From positions 1-10,295 of the forward strand of contig JAATEU010000347.1 in NCBI GenBank assembly GCA_015655565.1: a DNA stretch of 10,295 nucleotides. Reading direction: 5' to 3'. Below the pieces are notes generated by a model. That model did no database searches, had not been told where the DNA came from, and saw only the letters and a list, made by a program, of their open reading frames with translations. Origin of the DNA: Clostridiales bacterium. Lineage in GTDB: Bacteria; Bacillota; Clostridia; Lachnospirales; Lachnospiraceae. Shown here piece after piece: positions 1 through 6,593 of this stretch. The position numbers and the translations under genes were made by a program. Each line of letters opens with the position of its first letter. The stretch's first letter is position 1.

Positions 1-2
1 AA

Positions 3-317
3 CTATATCAGTCAAAATGCTATGAAGCTTCTTATACATTAAAAATCACTTCAGTACAAACTTATTTATCTTATATATGTGAAATTATAAAACAACATGA
101 GTTTAGCAGTGCTTCAGATTTTAAAGATATTCTGATTGCGCTTGAAGATATTAAATTCCAATGGAATAAATTTAGTGCAAAATTACTTCGGGATAGCTTT
201 AAAGAAAAAGTGAAAAGAAATGTTGATTTGCTGCAATCAAGTACTTTCATTATGGAACAGCAAAATGAGATATTTAAAAAAATTGTGGAGAAAACATCAG
301 TAGATCGTACTCGGTAA
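3..317 (+). CDS. C-terminal end of an unrecognised protein (5' partial)
   Basis: An open frame runs in from the left edge of the window and ends at TAA 315-317, giving 104 residues with no start inside the window that is obviously preferred. The segment is rich in Lys, Phe, Ile and Glu and looks helical. Near its C-terminus it has a run of alternating charged and hydrophobic residues (around MEQQNEIFKKIVEK) that could form an amphipathic helix. I see no catalytic motif, membrane segment or known domain signature, so I assign no function. Codon use is AT-rich, like the following phosphotransferase gene. The 157-base gap to the next start and the lack of a clear terminator leave open whether the two are co-transcribed. 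Confidence 0.6.
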   Translation, partial: LYQSKCYEASYTLKITSVQTYLSYICEIIKQHEFSSASDFKDILIALEDIKFQWNKFSAKLLRDSFKEKVKRNVDLLQSSTFIMEQQNEIFKKIVEKTSVDRTR

Positions 318-356
318 GTTTTATACTGAAAAATGCTATATTAGGAAGAGCTTTTT

Positions 357-376
357 ATCGATATAAATCGATATAA
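357..376. repeat. Perfect 10-bp tandem repeat upstream of the phosphotransferase gene
   Basis: The unit ATCGATATAA occurs twice in direct succession (357-366 and 367-376). Each unit contains the palindrome ATCGAT. It lies about 100 bases before the phosphotransferase start, within the likely promoter/leader region. It could be a tandem operator, or chance in AT-rich DNA. No function is shown by the sequence. Confidence 0.4.
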
Positions 377-474
377 GATGTAAGAGGTAAAACTGGATTT
401 TCTTCCTCTTGATTTTGATGCGTGCCAAAGGCATACATGTAAGAGTTAAATATTTAATAGGAGGGAACAACAAG

Positions 475-1440
475 ATGAAAAGTTTAACAAAGAATAAACA
501 AAATTCAGATGAAATTATAAAAATGGCTGAAAAAGCATTTGGTAAAAAAAACATTGTAAAGGAATTCACAGAACTCAAAGAGGGATATTTTAATGCGGCT
601 TATTCCCTGCGGTTATATGATGGAAATGAAGTTGTTTTGAAGATTGCTCCGAAAGAAACAGCTAACATTTTGAGCTATGAAAAAAATATTATGCGTGTAG
701 AAGTTGAAGCATTGCAATTGATTAAAACACATACAACTGTTCCGGTTCCAGTTGTATATCTTTATGATGATTCGAAGAAACTATGTGATTCGGAATATTT
801 TTTTATGGAGAAAATGAAAGGTACAAACTATCGGAATCTTATGAATTCACTGAATTCGGAGCAGAAAAAGATGATAGAGACGGAGATTGGTTCTTATAAC
901 TGGGAGATCAACCAAATCAAGGGAAATGCATTTGGTTATTTTATTCAGCCTCAAAAACAGTCCGCTGAGTGGGGAGAAGCGTTTTATATCCTGATTTCGG
1001 ATATTCTAAATGATGGAGCCGCCTTAGATATCGAATTACCTTTTCCTTATGTTGTGATACATGATATTGTTAGGAAATACCTTTTTGCCTGCGATTCTGT
1101 AAAAGAGCCGAAACTTATTCATTGGGATTTATGGCCTGGAAACGTTATAATTAATGAGGGAAAAATTTCGGGGATTATTGATTTGGAAAGGGCTTTATGG
1201 GCAGATCCTCTGATGGAATATTATTTTGGAAACTTATCTGACTCGAAATATTTTTGTATGGGTTACAAAGAAAATTTAATTTGTGATGACGAGGCTAAAA
1301 TAAGAAGAATGCTGTATAATTTGTATCTTTACCTTGTAATGAAAATTGAAAGTAAATATCGGGGCTATAAGGATTTGCAGCAAAGCGAATGGGCGGGAAA
1401 AATGATAGCCGCTGAAATAGAAAATTTAAATAAGATGTAA
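475..1440 (+). CDS. Aminoglycoside/choline-kinase-type phosphotransferase (APH family)
   Basis: Predicted 321-residue cytosolic enzyme of the APH / protein-kinase-like fold, which transfers the ATP gamma-phosphate to a small-molecule hydroxyl. Visible motifs: the ATP-binding lysine in VVLKIAP (K56), a helix-C-like glutamate in RVEVEAL (E76 or E78), the catalytic Brenner-type loop HWDLWPGN (H216, D218, N223; most relatives have HGDxxxxN), and the metal-binding Asp in IIDLERA (D236). The frame is open from 409, but ATG 475 is chosen because GGAGGG (about 460-465) lies 9-10 bases before it, while ATG 409 has no ribosome binding site. Length is normal for the family. Substrate cannot be read from the sequence: aminoglycosides, macrolides, homoserine, choline and sugars are all possible. 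It precedes a butirosin-like amino-acyl cassette, but 576 bases and a separate promoter intervene, so a joint role is only a possibility. Confidence 0.85.
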   Translation: MKSLTKNKQNSDEIIKMAEKAFGKKNIVKEFTELKEGYFNAAYSLRLYDGNEVVLKIAPKETANILSYEKNIMRVEVEALQLIKTHTTVPVPVVYLYDDSKKLCDSEYFFMEKMKGTNYRNLMNSLNSEQKKMIETEIGSYNWEINQIKGNAFGYFIQPQKQSAEWGEAFYILISDILNDGAALDIELPFPYVVIHDIVRKYLFACDSVKEPKLIHWDLWPGNVIINEGKISGIIDLERALWADPLMEYYFGNLSDSKYFCMGYKENLICDDEAKIRRMLYNLYLYLVMKIESKYRGYKDLQQSEWAGKMIAAEIENLNKM

Positions 1441-1640
1441 ACAGGCATTATGCAGACTAATATGCCTAATGTCATATATTTAAATGGCGGAATTGCAGGA
1501 TTAGTCAGTGTGGAAGATAAAGGAGTTTATGCATAACTCTATTATTAAAAATGGTATAGTTGGATGCGTAGATAATAAAGTATTAAATAAGAGTGAAAAA
1601 TAAATATTGGCAAATTATAGTGAAAAATGGAATATATTAG

Positions 1641-1669
1641 TTGACAACTGATTGAATTTAAAGTAATAT
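1641..1669 (+). promoter_or_regulatory. Sigma-A-type promoter of the ACP/decarboxylase/ATP-grasp operon
   Basis: TTGACA at 1641-1646 is separated by exactly 17 bases from TAATAT at 1664-1669. The -35 is perfect and the -10 keeps T1, A2 and the final T. Transcription would begin around 1676 and run into the ACP gene at 2017, giving a leader of about 340 bases. This is the only strong promoter seen between the phosphotransferase and the operon. Confidence 0.7.
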
Positions 1670-1767
1670 ATAATGTATGAATTACTAAATATTGGAATTT
1701 TATTTTGGCAATATTATAAATAGATGTAATGTTTATAAACGGCAGGATAAAAGTGGCTAAAAGATAT

Positions 1768-1805
1768 ACGTGAGGGAAATATTAAAGAAAGTTTTTCACG
1801 TTTTT
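1768..1805 (+). terminator. Possible hairpin plus T-run within the operon leader (attenuator candidate)
   Basis: ACGTGA (1768-1773) can pair with TCACGT (1796-1801), extended by G-T pairs from GGG 1774-1776, and TTTT follows directly. The stem is short and the loop long, so the structure is weak. Its place between a strong promoter and the first gene makes premature termination conceivable. I see no recognisable riboswitch aptamer or T-box motif before it. Confidence 0.25.
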
Positions 1806-2016
1806 AGCAAGGTGTAAAAGAAAAGGCAGTTATTTTAAACATGGTATTAATGAGAAGATTAATATTTGGAATGAGAAACAGACTATTATTATGAATTGTA
1901 GTATTTTACATAATTATAAAAGAAGTTAAGCAGAAATATTATAGTGCGGAAAGCGGTTATACCATGATTAGTCGGATATTTGTCTATAAATTTATAAATA
2001 GAAAAGGATAATGGTG

Positions 2017-2277
2017 ATGGAAAATCTTAGAGAAATGGTAAGAAGAATTGTTCGTGAGATTATTAGCAGTGAGAGAGATGAGAACAAGGAGGAGATTATT
2101 GAAGATGCTCAGATCTTAAATGAAGCAGGATTAGATTCTCTCAGTTTTGTTAAATTATTAGTAGCATTAGAAGACGAACTGGATATTGAATTTGATTATG
2201 ATTACCTTGTTTTAGACAACTTTAAGACAATTAATAATATTGTGGAATCAATTTCGGATCAAATGGAAAGGAAGTAA
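2017..2277 (+). CDS. Acyl carrier protein (BtrI-like, amino-acyl carrier)
   Basis: An 86-residue carrier protein. The phosphopantetheine site is GLDSLSF with Ser41 as the attachment residue, at the start of helix II. The acidic segment after it (ALEDELDIEFDYDY) is typical of ACP helix II/loop. The frame is also open from ATG 2011, but AAAAGGA at 2002-2008 sits only 2 bases before that codon and 8 bases before ATG 2017, so 2017 is preferred. It is the first gene of a tight operon, with its stop 2 bases before the decarboxylase start. In the butirosin pathway the equivalent BtrI carries glutamate and then 4-aminobutyrate as thioesters. Here that role is inferred from the neighbours, since the protein alone says only carrier protein. 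A phosphopantetheinyl transferase would have to act from elsewhere. No condensation or adenylation gene is nearby, which argues against a fatty-acid or standard NRPS role. Confidence 0.88.
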   Translation: MENLREMVRRIVREIISSERDENKEEIIEDAQILNEAGLDSLSFVKLLVALEDELDIEFDYDYLVLDNFKTINNIVESISDQMERK

Positions 2278-2279
2278 AA

Positions 2280-3467
2280 ATGAATAGTGCTACAATTCAT
2301 CATCTTGTAAATAAGTATAAAACCCCACTGTATATATATAGCCTTGAAACAATAAAAGAAAAGATAAGAGTTTTGAGAGAGACACTTCCAAAACAAGTAG
2401 AGCTTTTTTATTCAGTTAAGGCAAATCCGAATGAAGAATTATTACAGACAATAAACTTATCTGTGGCGGGTATGGAGATCGCTTCCGGCGGGGAGCTTAA
2501 AAAAGTAATTAATGCCGAAGTAAATGCAGACAATGTAATATTTGTAGGTCCAGGTAAAACATATGATGAACTTGAGATGGCTATTAGTAGAAACCTGTAT
2601 TGTATCGTTATTGAGTCTGTACAGGAAGCAAAGATTGTGGATAAAATCGCTTTAAAACATGACAAGATAGTACGTATAGCGATACGGGTTAATCCAATTA
2701 GGGGTAATAAAAGCGCTAGAATAAAGATGAGCGGTGTAGCAAAGCCGTTTGGAATAGATGAAGAAAAGTTATTGCCCGATTTACAAAATATTTTAGAGTT
2801 AACAAATATAGCATTATTAGGAGTTTATACTTATAATGGAACGCAGGCATTGGAAGCTGAGAGTATAAGCAGCAGTATGGAAAATACTTTTTTAATTGCA
2901 AAATCAGTACAGGATTATATAAGAAGACCTATTGAGTTTATTGGATTTGGCGGAGGTTATGGTATTCCATATTTTCAAACAGAGACTAAACTTAATATGG
3001 ATGAATTAAAAGTAAGGTTAAATGAAGTTTTCAGCAAATATGAACATTTATTCAGTAAAACGATACGTTATGTTTCAGAATCCGGGAGATATATTGTAGC
3101 AGAGTGTGGCAGCTATGTTGTAAAAGTACTCTATAAAAAGGAATCACGGGGAACGAATTATGCAATAGTTGATGGAGGCTCTAATTTTTATGCCTCTACT
3201 GCAGGGCTGGGTAAGTTTTTGAGACAGAATTTACCAATATATACACTGAATGAAAATGTTGAATCAGAAAAAGTAACAATTGTAGGTCCACTGTGTACTC
3301 CAACAGATATTCTATCACAGAATATTATATTACCTAAATGTAGTGAAGGAGATATTATTGTTTTTCCTAAATCAGGAGCTTATGGGTTATCTGCAAGTCC
3401 GGTTAATTTTCTTTCACACACAAGGCCATGTGAAGTTTTAACAGATGAAAAGGAACATGTTGTTTAA
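2280..3467 (+). CDS. PLP-dependent decarboxylase, LysA/ODC fold (BtrK-like, ACP-substrate candidate)
   Basis: A 395-residue fold-type III (alanine-racemase-fold) PLP enzyme. The PLP lysine is K47 in FYSVKANP. The phosphate-binding glycine loop is FGGGYG (223-228). ESGR (267-270) matches the EPGR motif. C339 and D343 in GPLCTPTD match the active-site Cys/Asp loop of diaminopimelate and ornithine decarboxylases, and GAYG (366-369) supplies the C-terminal Tyr. The segment corresponding to HxHxGS in LysA reads YTYNGT (183-188), so the histidine that normally stacks on PLP appears to be a tyrosine. AAGGAAG at the end of the ACP gene serves as the ribosome binding site and the start is 2 bases after the ACP stop, indicating translational coupling. 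A plain LysA would act on free meso-diaminopimelate. The ACP and ATP-grasp neighbours instead point to a BtrK-like enzyme that decarboxylates an amino acid held on the carrier protein. The family is certain; the substrate is inferred. Confidence 0.85.
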   Translation: MNSATIHHLVNKYKTPLYIYSLETIKEKIRVLRETLPKQVELFYSVKANPNEELLQTINLSVAGMEIASGGELKKVINAEVNADNVIFVGPGKTYDELEMAISRNLYCIVIESVQEAKIVDKIALKHDKIVRIAIRVNPIRGNKSARIKMSGVAKPFGIDEEKLLPDLQNILELTNIALLGVYTYNGTQALEAESISSSMENTFLIAKSVQDYIRRPIEFIGFGGGYGIPYFQTETKLNMDELKVRLNEVFSKYEHLFSKTIRYVSESGRYIVAECGSYVVKVLYKKESRGTNYAIVDGGSNFYASTAGLGKFLRQNLPIYTLNENVESEKVTIVGPLCTPTDILSQNIILPKCSEGDIIVFPKSGAYGLSASPVNFLSHTRPCEVLTDEKEHVV

Positions 3468-3491
3468 TTCTAGTAATGGGGAAATGATTAT

Positions 3492-4544
3492 ATGGATTTG
3501 TTAGATTTGGATAAATTTGAACCAAAATGTGAAGAAGGTATCACTAAAAAGGTATGGTGGATGAATATTGGTTGTGAAAAGATATGGAATCAAGGTCAAA
3601 CACTATTACCGCATATGACTAATAAATATGAGAAAGAAACAATTGCAGGAACTGAACAATTGTGTTTGTTATTAGCAAAAAAAAAAGATATTGTTATTTT
3701 GCAGCAGCGGCCGGAAGAATTGTTATGTGATCATTTAACAAGCATTGGTTTTACGTTACCTGAAATTATAATACCTAAAGACACTAATCAACTGGACATA
3801 TCGCAAGCAATATTGAATGATGCTTATGTAATGCGGTATTTAAAAGAGGCAGGGAGTAAAAGTTCATTAGGGTTAATGCCATATTGTATTACAAAATATG
3901 AAGAGGATATTGCTGAAGCCGTTAACGGAAAGCTATACGGAACTAATAGTAAAATAATATCTTGGGTAAATAATAAGTGTACAGCACGTCAGATTTCACA
4001 ATTAGCAGGATTAAATATGACTGAAGGTTATATATGTAATAATATTGAAGAAGTATTAACTGCATATAATAAATTGATTAATGGTCAAATAATAAATAAA
4101 CTTGTTATAAAAGAACCTTACGGTGCTTCAGGAAAAGGATTACTTGTTGTTAATAATGAGCGTGAATTTAAGTTTTTTTTGAGAATATTAAAGGGCAAAA
4201 AAATTAATAATTTTGAGTTGATTATAGAAAAATGGTATGACACTATTCTAGACATCAATTACCAGATATTTATAAAAAGTGATGGGACGTCTTACTATAT
4301 AGAACCTAAAAATCAGATTGTTAACAATTCTATCTATGTAGGATGTGATGGATTAGGAAAAAATAATCAATTAACCGGTAAGCAGAGAACATACTTTCAA
4401 ACAGTAGCAGAAACGGTAGCAAATGTACTATATAAACAAGGATACTGGGGTATGGCGAGCATTGATGCAATTATTACAAAAGAGAGAGGAATTATACCCA
4501 TTTTAGAGATTAATGGTAGATTTTCGTTGTCAACATATATTTAA
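3492..4544 (+). CDS. ATP-grasp amino-acid:ACP ligase (BtrJ-like), truncated by an in-frame stop
   Basis: 350 residues before a TAA at 4542-4544. After an N-terminal pre-ATP-grasp-like region (QGQTLLPHMT near residues 34-43) come an ATP-grasp glycine loop (VIKEPYGASGKGL, 205-217), the hinge-like IIEKWYD (244-250), and the metal-binding Asp/Glu/Asn of GMASIDA and ILEINGR (D325, E339, N341, R343). All recognisable catalytic residues therefore lie before the stop. The frame continues open for 87 codons beyond it, so the natural protein was about 438 residues. GGGGA at 3478-3482 gives a good ribosome binding site 9 bases from the start. The gap after the decarboxylase is 24 bases, so it is the third gene of the operon. 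The family joins an amino acid to an acceptor through an acyl phosphate; in butirosin BtrJ the acceptor is the ACP. Whether the truncated form is active is unknown. An authentic nonsense mutation and a sequencing error are both possible. Confidence 0.75.
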   Translation: MDLLDLDKFEPKCEEGITKKVWWMNIGCEKIWNQGQTLLPHMTNKYEKETIAGTEQLCLLLAKKKDIVILQQRPEELLCDHLTSIGFTLPEIIIPKDTNQLDISQAILNDAYVMRYLKEAGSKSSLGLMPYCITKYEEDIAEAVNGKLYGTNSKIISWVNNKCTARQISQLAGLNMTEGYICNNIEEVLTAYNKLINGQIINKLVIKEPYGASGKGLLVVNNEREFKFFLRILKGKKINNFELIIEKWYDTILDINYQIFIKSDGTSYYIEPKNQIVNNSIYVGCDGLGKNNQLTGKQRTYFQTVAETVANVLYKQGYWGMASIDAIITKERGIIPILEINGRFSLSTYI

Positions 4545-4808
4545 TTTATACCCCAAAGATTAGGAATAAAGGCGGAAGTATATTCAAGATATTATAACAT
4601 TAAATCTAATGTTAATATACAAAAAATATTCTTACTATTTCATGATGTATTATATGTTACAGGCAAGGATAAGGGAATTATAATATATTCTTACTCAGAA
4701 GGGATAAATATAAACGGGAGATTATTTACATTAATTATAGGAGATGATATTAATAAAAACAACTTATTGAAAATAATATCAAGTAGATTAAAAGTATTCT
4801 TAGCGTAA
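4545..4808 (+). pseudogene. Severed C-terminal part of the ATP-grasp ligase (same frame, after the stop)
   Basis: Directly after TAA 4542-4544 the same frame stays open for 87 codons to TAA 4806-4808, beginning FIPQRLGIKAEVYS and ending SSRLKVFLA. It has the AT-rich codon use of the preceding gene and reads as ordinary globular protein. It contains no Met codon and has no ribosome binding site, so it cannot plausibly be a gene of its own. RFSLSTYI-stop-FIPQRLG reads as one continuous ATP-grasp C-terminal region with one codon changed to TAA, for example from TCA or TTA. No readthrough context such as a following CTA or CAATTA is seen. Confidence 0.75.
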
Positions 4809-4870
4809 GCTGCGGATTATTTCCTTTTATCCTATATTCAGTAAGCGTTCAAAACATAGCGTAATGTAAT

Positions 4871-4885
4871 AATTGCCAGGCAATT
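4871..4885. repeat. Short perfect inverted repeat between convergent genes
   Basis: AATTGCC-A-GGCAATT lies in the 126-base gap between the ATP-grasp frame and the convergent beta-helix gene. It could act as a weak bidirectional transcription stop, but no T-run follows closely on either strand, so terminator function is doubtful. Confidence 0.3.
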
Positions 4886-4934
4886 CGATTTATGCTTTCT
4901 GATATTTAATTTTCATTTTTTACTAATAGTAAAC

Positions 4935-6452
4935 CTATTTCTCGTAGGCTCCGCAATCGACGCGGTCTCCCCATATGCGCGCATTGCCATCAAAATCAGT
5001 TTCCCCTGAAGCAGCTGTGAAAGAAGGATCACCAGCCCCTACGGCCGGAGAACTATTCCCAGTGTTCAGATTTCCATTTGCTGCATCAACAAAAAGAGGA
5101 TCTGCAAATATGGAATTTGCATCATTACCGGAACCTGTTTGATATGGTACAAAACCTGTATAGGAAGTTTTTTTCCATGTCCAGGAAGCTTTGCTTGAGC
5201 CTGATGCACAATAATAAAGATTATAATCAATTACATTGCCCGTATTCTGGGTATATTCATTACTAATAAATAAATTTTGTGAATTTGCATATAGGAGGTT
5301 GTTTTTAATGGTATTGTTTCTGGTATCGTACTGCATATAAATTTCTCCGTTGCCATCCTGCAAAGTGTCATTATTGTAAAGTGTATTATTTAAAAACTCG
5401 CAGTTCTCCGTACTTCCTCTTTTTTTATCATATCCGCCAAAGGCAATACCGGCAATATCATTGTTAAAGATCAGGTTATTCCTTACCGTGATATAACTTA
5501 CTGTTTTATTGGCATGCTCACTGGCAATTTCTATACCTAAGTTGCAGTTATAAACCTTGTTTTTCTCTATGACGATATCGGTACTGCCATCACAGTATAT
5601 TCCGTCTGCGCTGCGTTCGCCGTCATATGCAGGGTTTTCTGACGAAACAATATATGCCACCGTATTTCCGTTGCACACCCCGTTACGTGCCTGATCATTG
5701 GCAGACGCAGTACCTTCCCAACCAATGAAATCAATTCCGATGTTATCATTATTATGAACATAGTTGTTGGTTACCTGGAAATTTTCAACATTGCCGTTGA
5801 GAACCATGGATTCACTCCATCCAAGCTTGCATTCCGATATTTCATTCGCATCCAAAATAATATTGTTAATGGATGAAGTTCCATTGGTGCCGTATACCGC
5901 TATGCCATGTGCATTGCCATCGGATGATGCATTGTTTTCTATTGCATGAATCCAATTGTTTCGTATTTCAATATGATTTGAACTGCCTGTCACATAAATC
6001 CCTGCCGGAACGCTGCTGTTTGATTTCACTTTATAGTTTCTGATTTCAAAGCCAACTATTTTTATATAGATTTTATTGTTTACATAAAAAGCCGCCGGTG
6101 TATCTCCGGACAAAGATAATCCTGTTCCGTCCATGACAGCTGTTTCATCCGGATAACTTGATATGGTAATATATCCTGATGATGAGCCTGAAACATTGAT
6201 CTTTACCTGCTCGCTGTAGGTTCCGCCCCGAATATAAACCGTATCGCCGGCCGCAACCGTATTGCACGCTTTTTGGATCGTTTTCCAGGGGCTGCTCAAC
6301 GTTCCCGAATTGCTGTCATTTCCGTCAGCGGCCACATAATATGTATTGGACTGCGCTGTAACAGGCATACAGCTTAATATGACACAAAACACCAGACTGA
6401 ATATAAGAGTAATGGAACCGGATATCATTTTCTTGCTTTTTGCGATTTGCAT
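4935..6452 (-). CDS. Secreted right-handed parallel beta-helix protein (pectate-lyase-like fold)
   Basis: A 505-residue extracellular protein. The N-terminus (MQIAKSKK, then a hydrophobic stretch, then VTA-QS around 31-34) is a signal peptide. Mature residues 38-80 hold the entry module YYVAADGNDSNSG...PWKTIQKA...GDTVYIRGGTY, the DUF1565/PL9-type start of secreted beta-helix proteins. Many Asn-rich coils follow (for example IEIRNNWIH, FQVTNNYVH, IVIEKNKVY, ITVRNNLIF, CEFLNNTLY, TIKNNLLYA). The end has the common cap DFDGNAR...VDCGAYEK. SADGIYCDG (281-289) and HGIAVYG (182-188) are candidate ligand-facing turns. AAGGAGG at 6461-6467 is 8 bases from the start. No CBM, dockerin or cell-wall anchor is seen. 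Beta-helix relatives include polysaccharide lyases and glycosidases acting on pectin, alginate or xylan. The catalytic residues cannot be fixed from sequence alone, so the substrate is left open; pectin is a guess from context. Confidence 0.8.
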   Translation of the reverse strand: MQIAKSKKMISGSITLIFSLVFCVILSCMPVTAQSNTYYVAADGNDSNSGTLSSPWKTIQKACNTVAAGDTVYIRGGTYSEQVKINVSGSSSGYITISSYPDETAVMDGTGLSLSGDTPAAFYVNNKIYIKIVGFEIRNYKVKSNSSVPAGIYVTGSSNHIEIRNNWIHAIENNASSDGNAHGIAVYGTNGTSSINNIILDANEISECKLGWSESMVLNGNVENFQVTNNYVHNNDNIGIDFIGWEGTASANDQARNGVCNGNTVAYIVSSENPAYDGERSADGIYCDGSTDIVIEKNKVYNCNLGIEIASEHANKTVSYITVRNNLIFNNDIAGIAFGGYDKKRGSTENCEFLNNTLYNNDTLQDGNGEIYMQYDTRNNTIKNNLLYANSQNLFISNEYTQNTGNVIDYNLYYCASGSSKASWTWKKTSYTGFVPYQTGSGNDANSIFADPLFVDAANGNLNTGNSSPAVGAGDPSFTAASGETDFDGNARIWGDRVDCGAYEK

Positions 6453-6577
6453 AAAGACTACCTCCTTAATAATTGTTAATAAATTTCCTGTTTATTTCTC
6501 CCGCAATTGCGTTGCTTTTTTTTGCTTCTATAAGCTTGCAATCTTTTAAAATAATTTTTTGAAATGATAAGTGTGGA

Positions 6578-6593
6578 GGCCGTCATGACAGCC
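6578..6593. promoter_or_regulatory. Imperfect dyad, operator candidate
   Basis: GGCCGTCATGACAGCC is a 16-bp inverted repeat around the perfect core GTCATGAC, with one mismatched pair. It is GC-rich in an AT-rich intergenic region and lies about 125 bases upstream of the beta-helix start, where a regulator of the divergent genes could bind. No regulator gene is in the window. Confidence 0.3.

Larger units (their letters stand above)
1441..2010. other. 570-base gap with a promoter, a long leader and possible decayed coding
   Basis: No convincing gene is present. A small inverted repeat (AGGCAT 1443-1448 / ATGCCT 1462-1467) directly follows the phosphotransferase stop, but no T-run follows, so it is at best a weak terminator. 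Two short overlapping frames (1450-1536, 28 codons; 1529-1603, 24 codons) are protein-like but poorly supported by ribosome binding sites. A near-perfect promoter lies at 1641-1669. After it, 1751-1885 reads as KWLKDIREGNIKESFSRF, stop, then a further 30 open codons in the same frame, which could be a remnant of coding sequence. The rest is very AT-rich with no other structure that I can support. Confidence 0.5.

Noticed and set aside
1451..2010. Transposase remnant or insertion-sequence scar
   Set aside because: A short stretch (1751-1885) looks like decayed coding, but I see no inverted terminal repeats, target duplications or recognisable DDE motif.
2280..3467. Ordinary diaminopimelate decarboxylase (lysA) of lysine biosynthesis
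   Set aside because: The fold and PLP motifs agree, but the gene is coupled to an ACP gene and an ATP-grasp gene, lacks the HxHxGS histidine, and has no lysine-pathway neighbours. The carrier-bound substrate reading fits better, though it is not proven.
4542..4544. Programmed readthrough or frameshift at the ATP-grasp stop
   Set aside because: The codon is TAA in a plain context (TAA TTT), with no known readthrough motif or obvious downstream hairpin, and the frame does not change. A nonsense mutation or sequencing error is simpler.
2017..4808. Closthioamide-type or other NRPS-independent peptide cluster
   Set aside because: Closthioamide loci use carrier proteins and an ATP-grasp enzyme but, as far as I recall, no LysA-like decarboxylase. 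No thioamidation or transglutaminase-like gene is present here.
4801..4864. 8-bp direct repeat TAGCGTAA (4801-4808 and 4857-4864)
   Set aside because: It is too short, with only 48 bases between copies and no element inside, so chance is the likeliest explanation.
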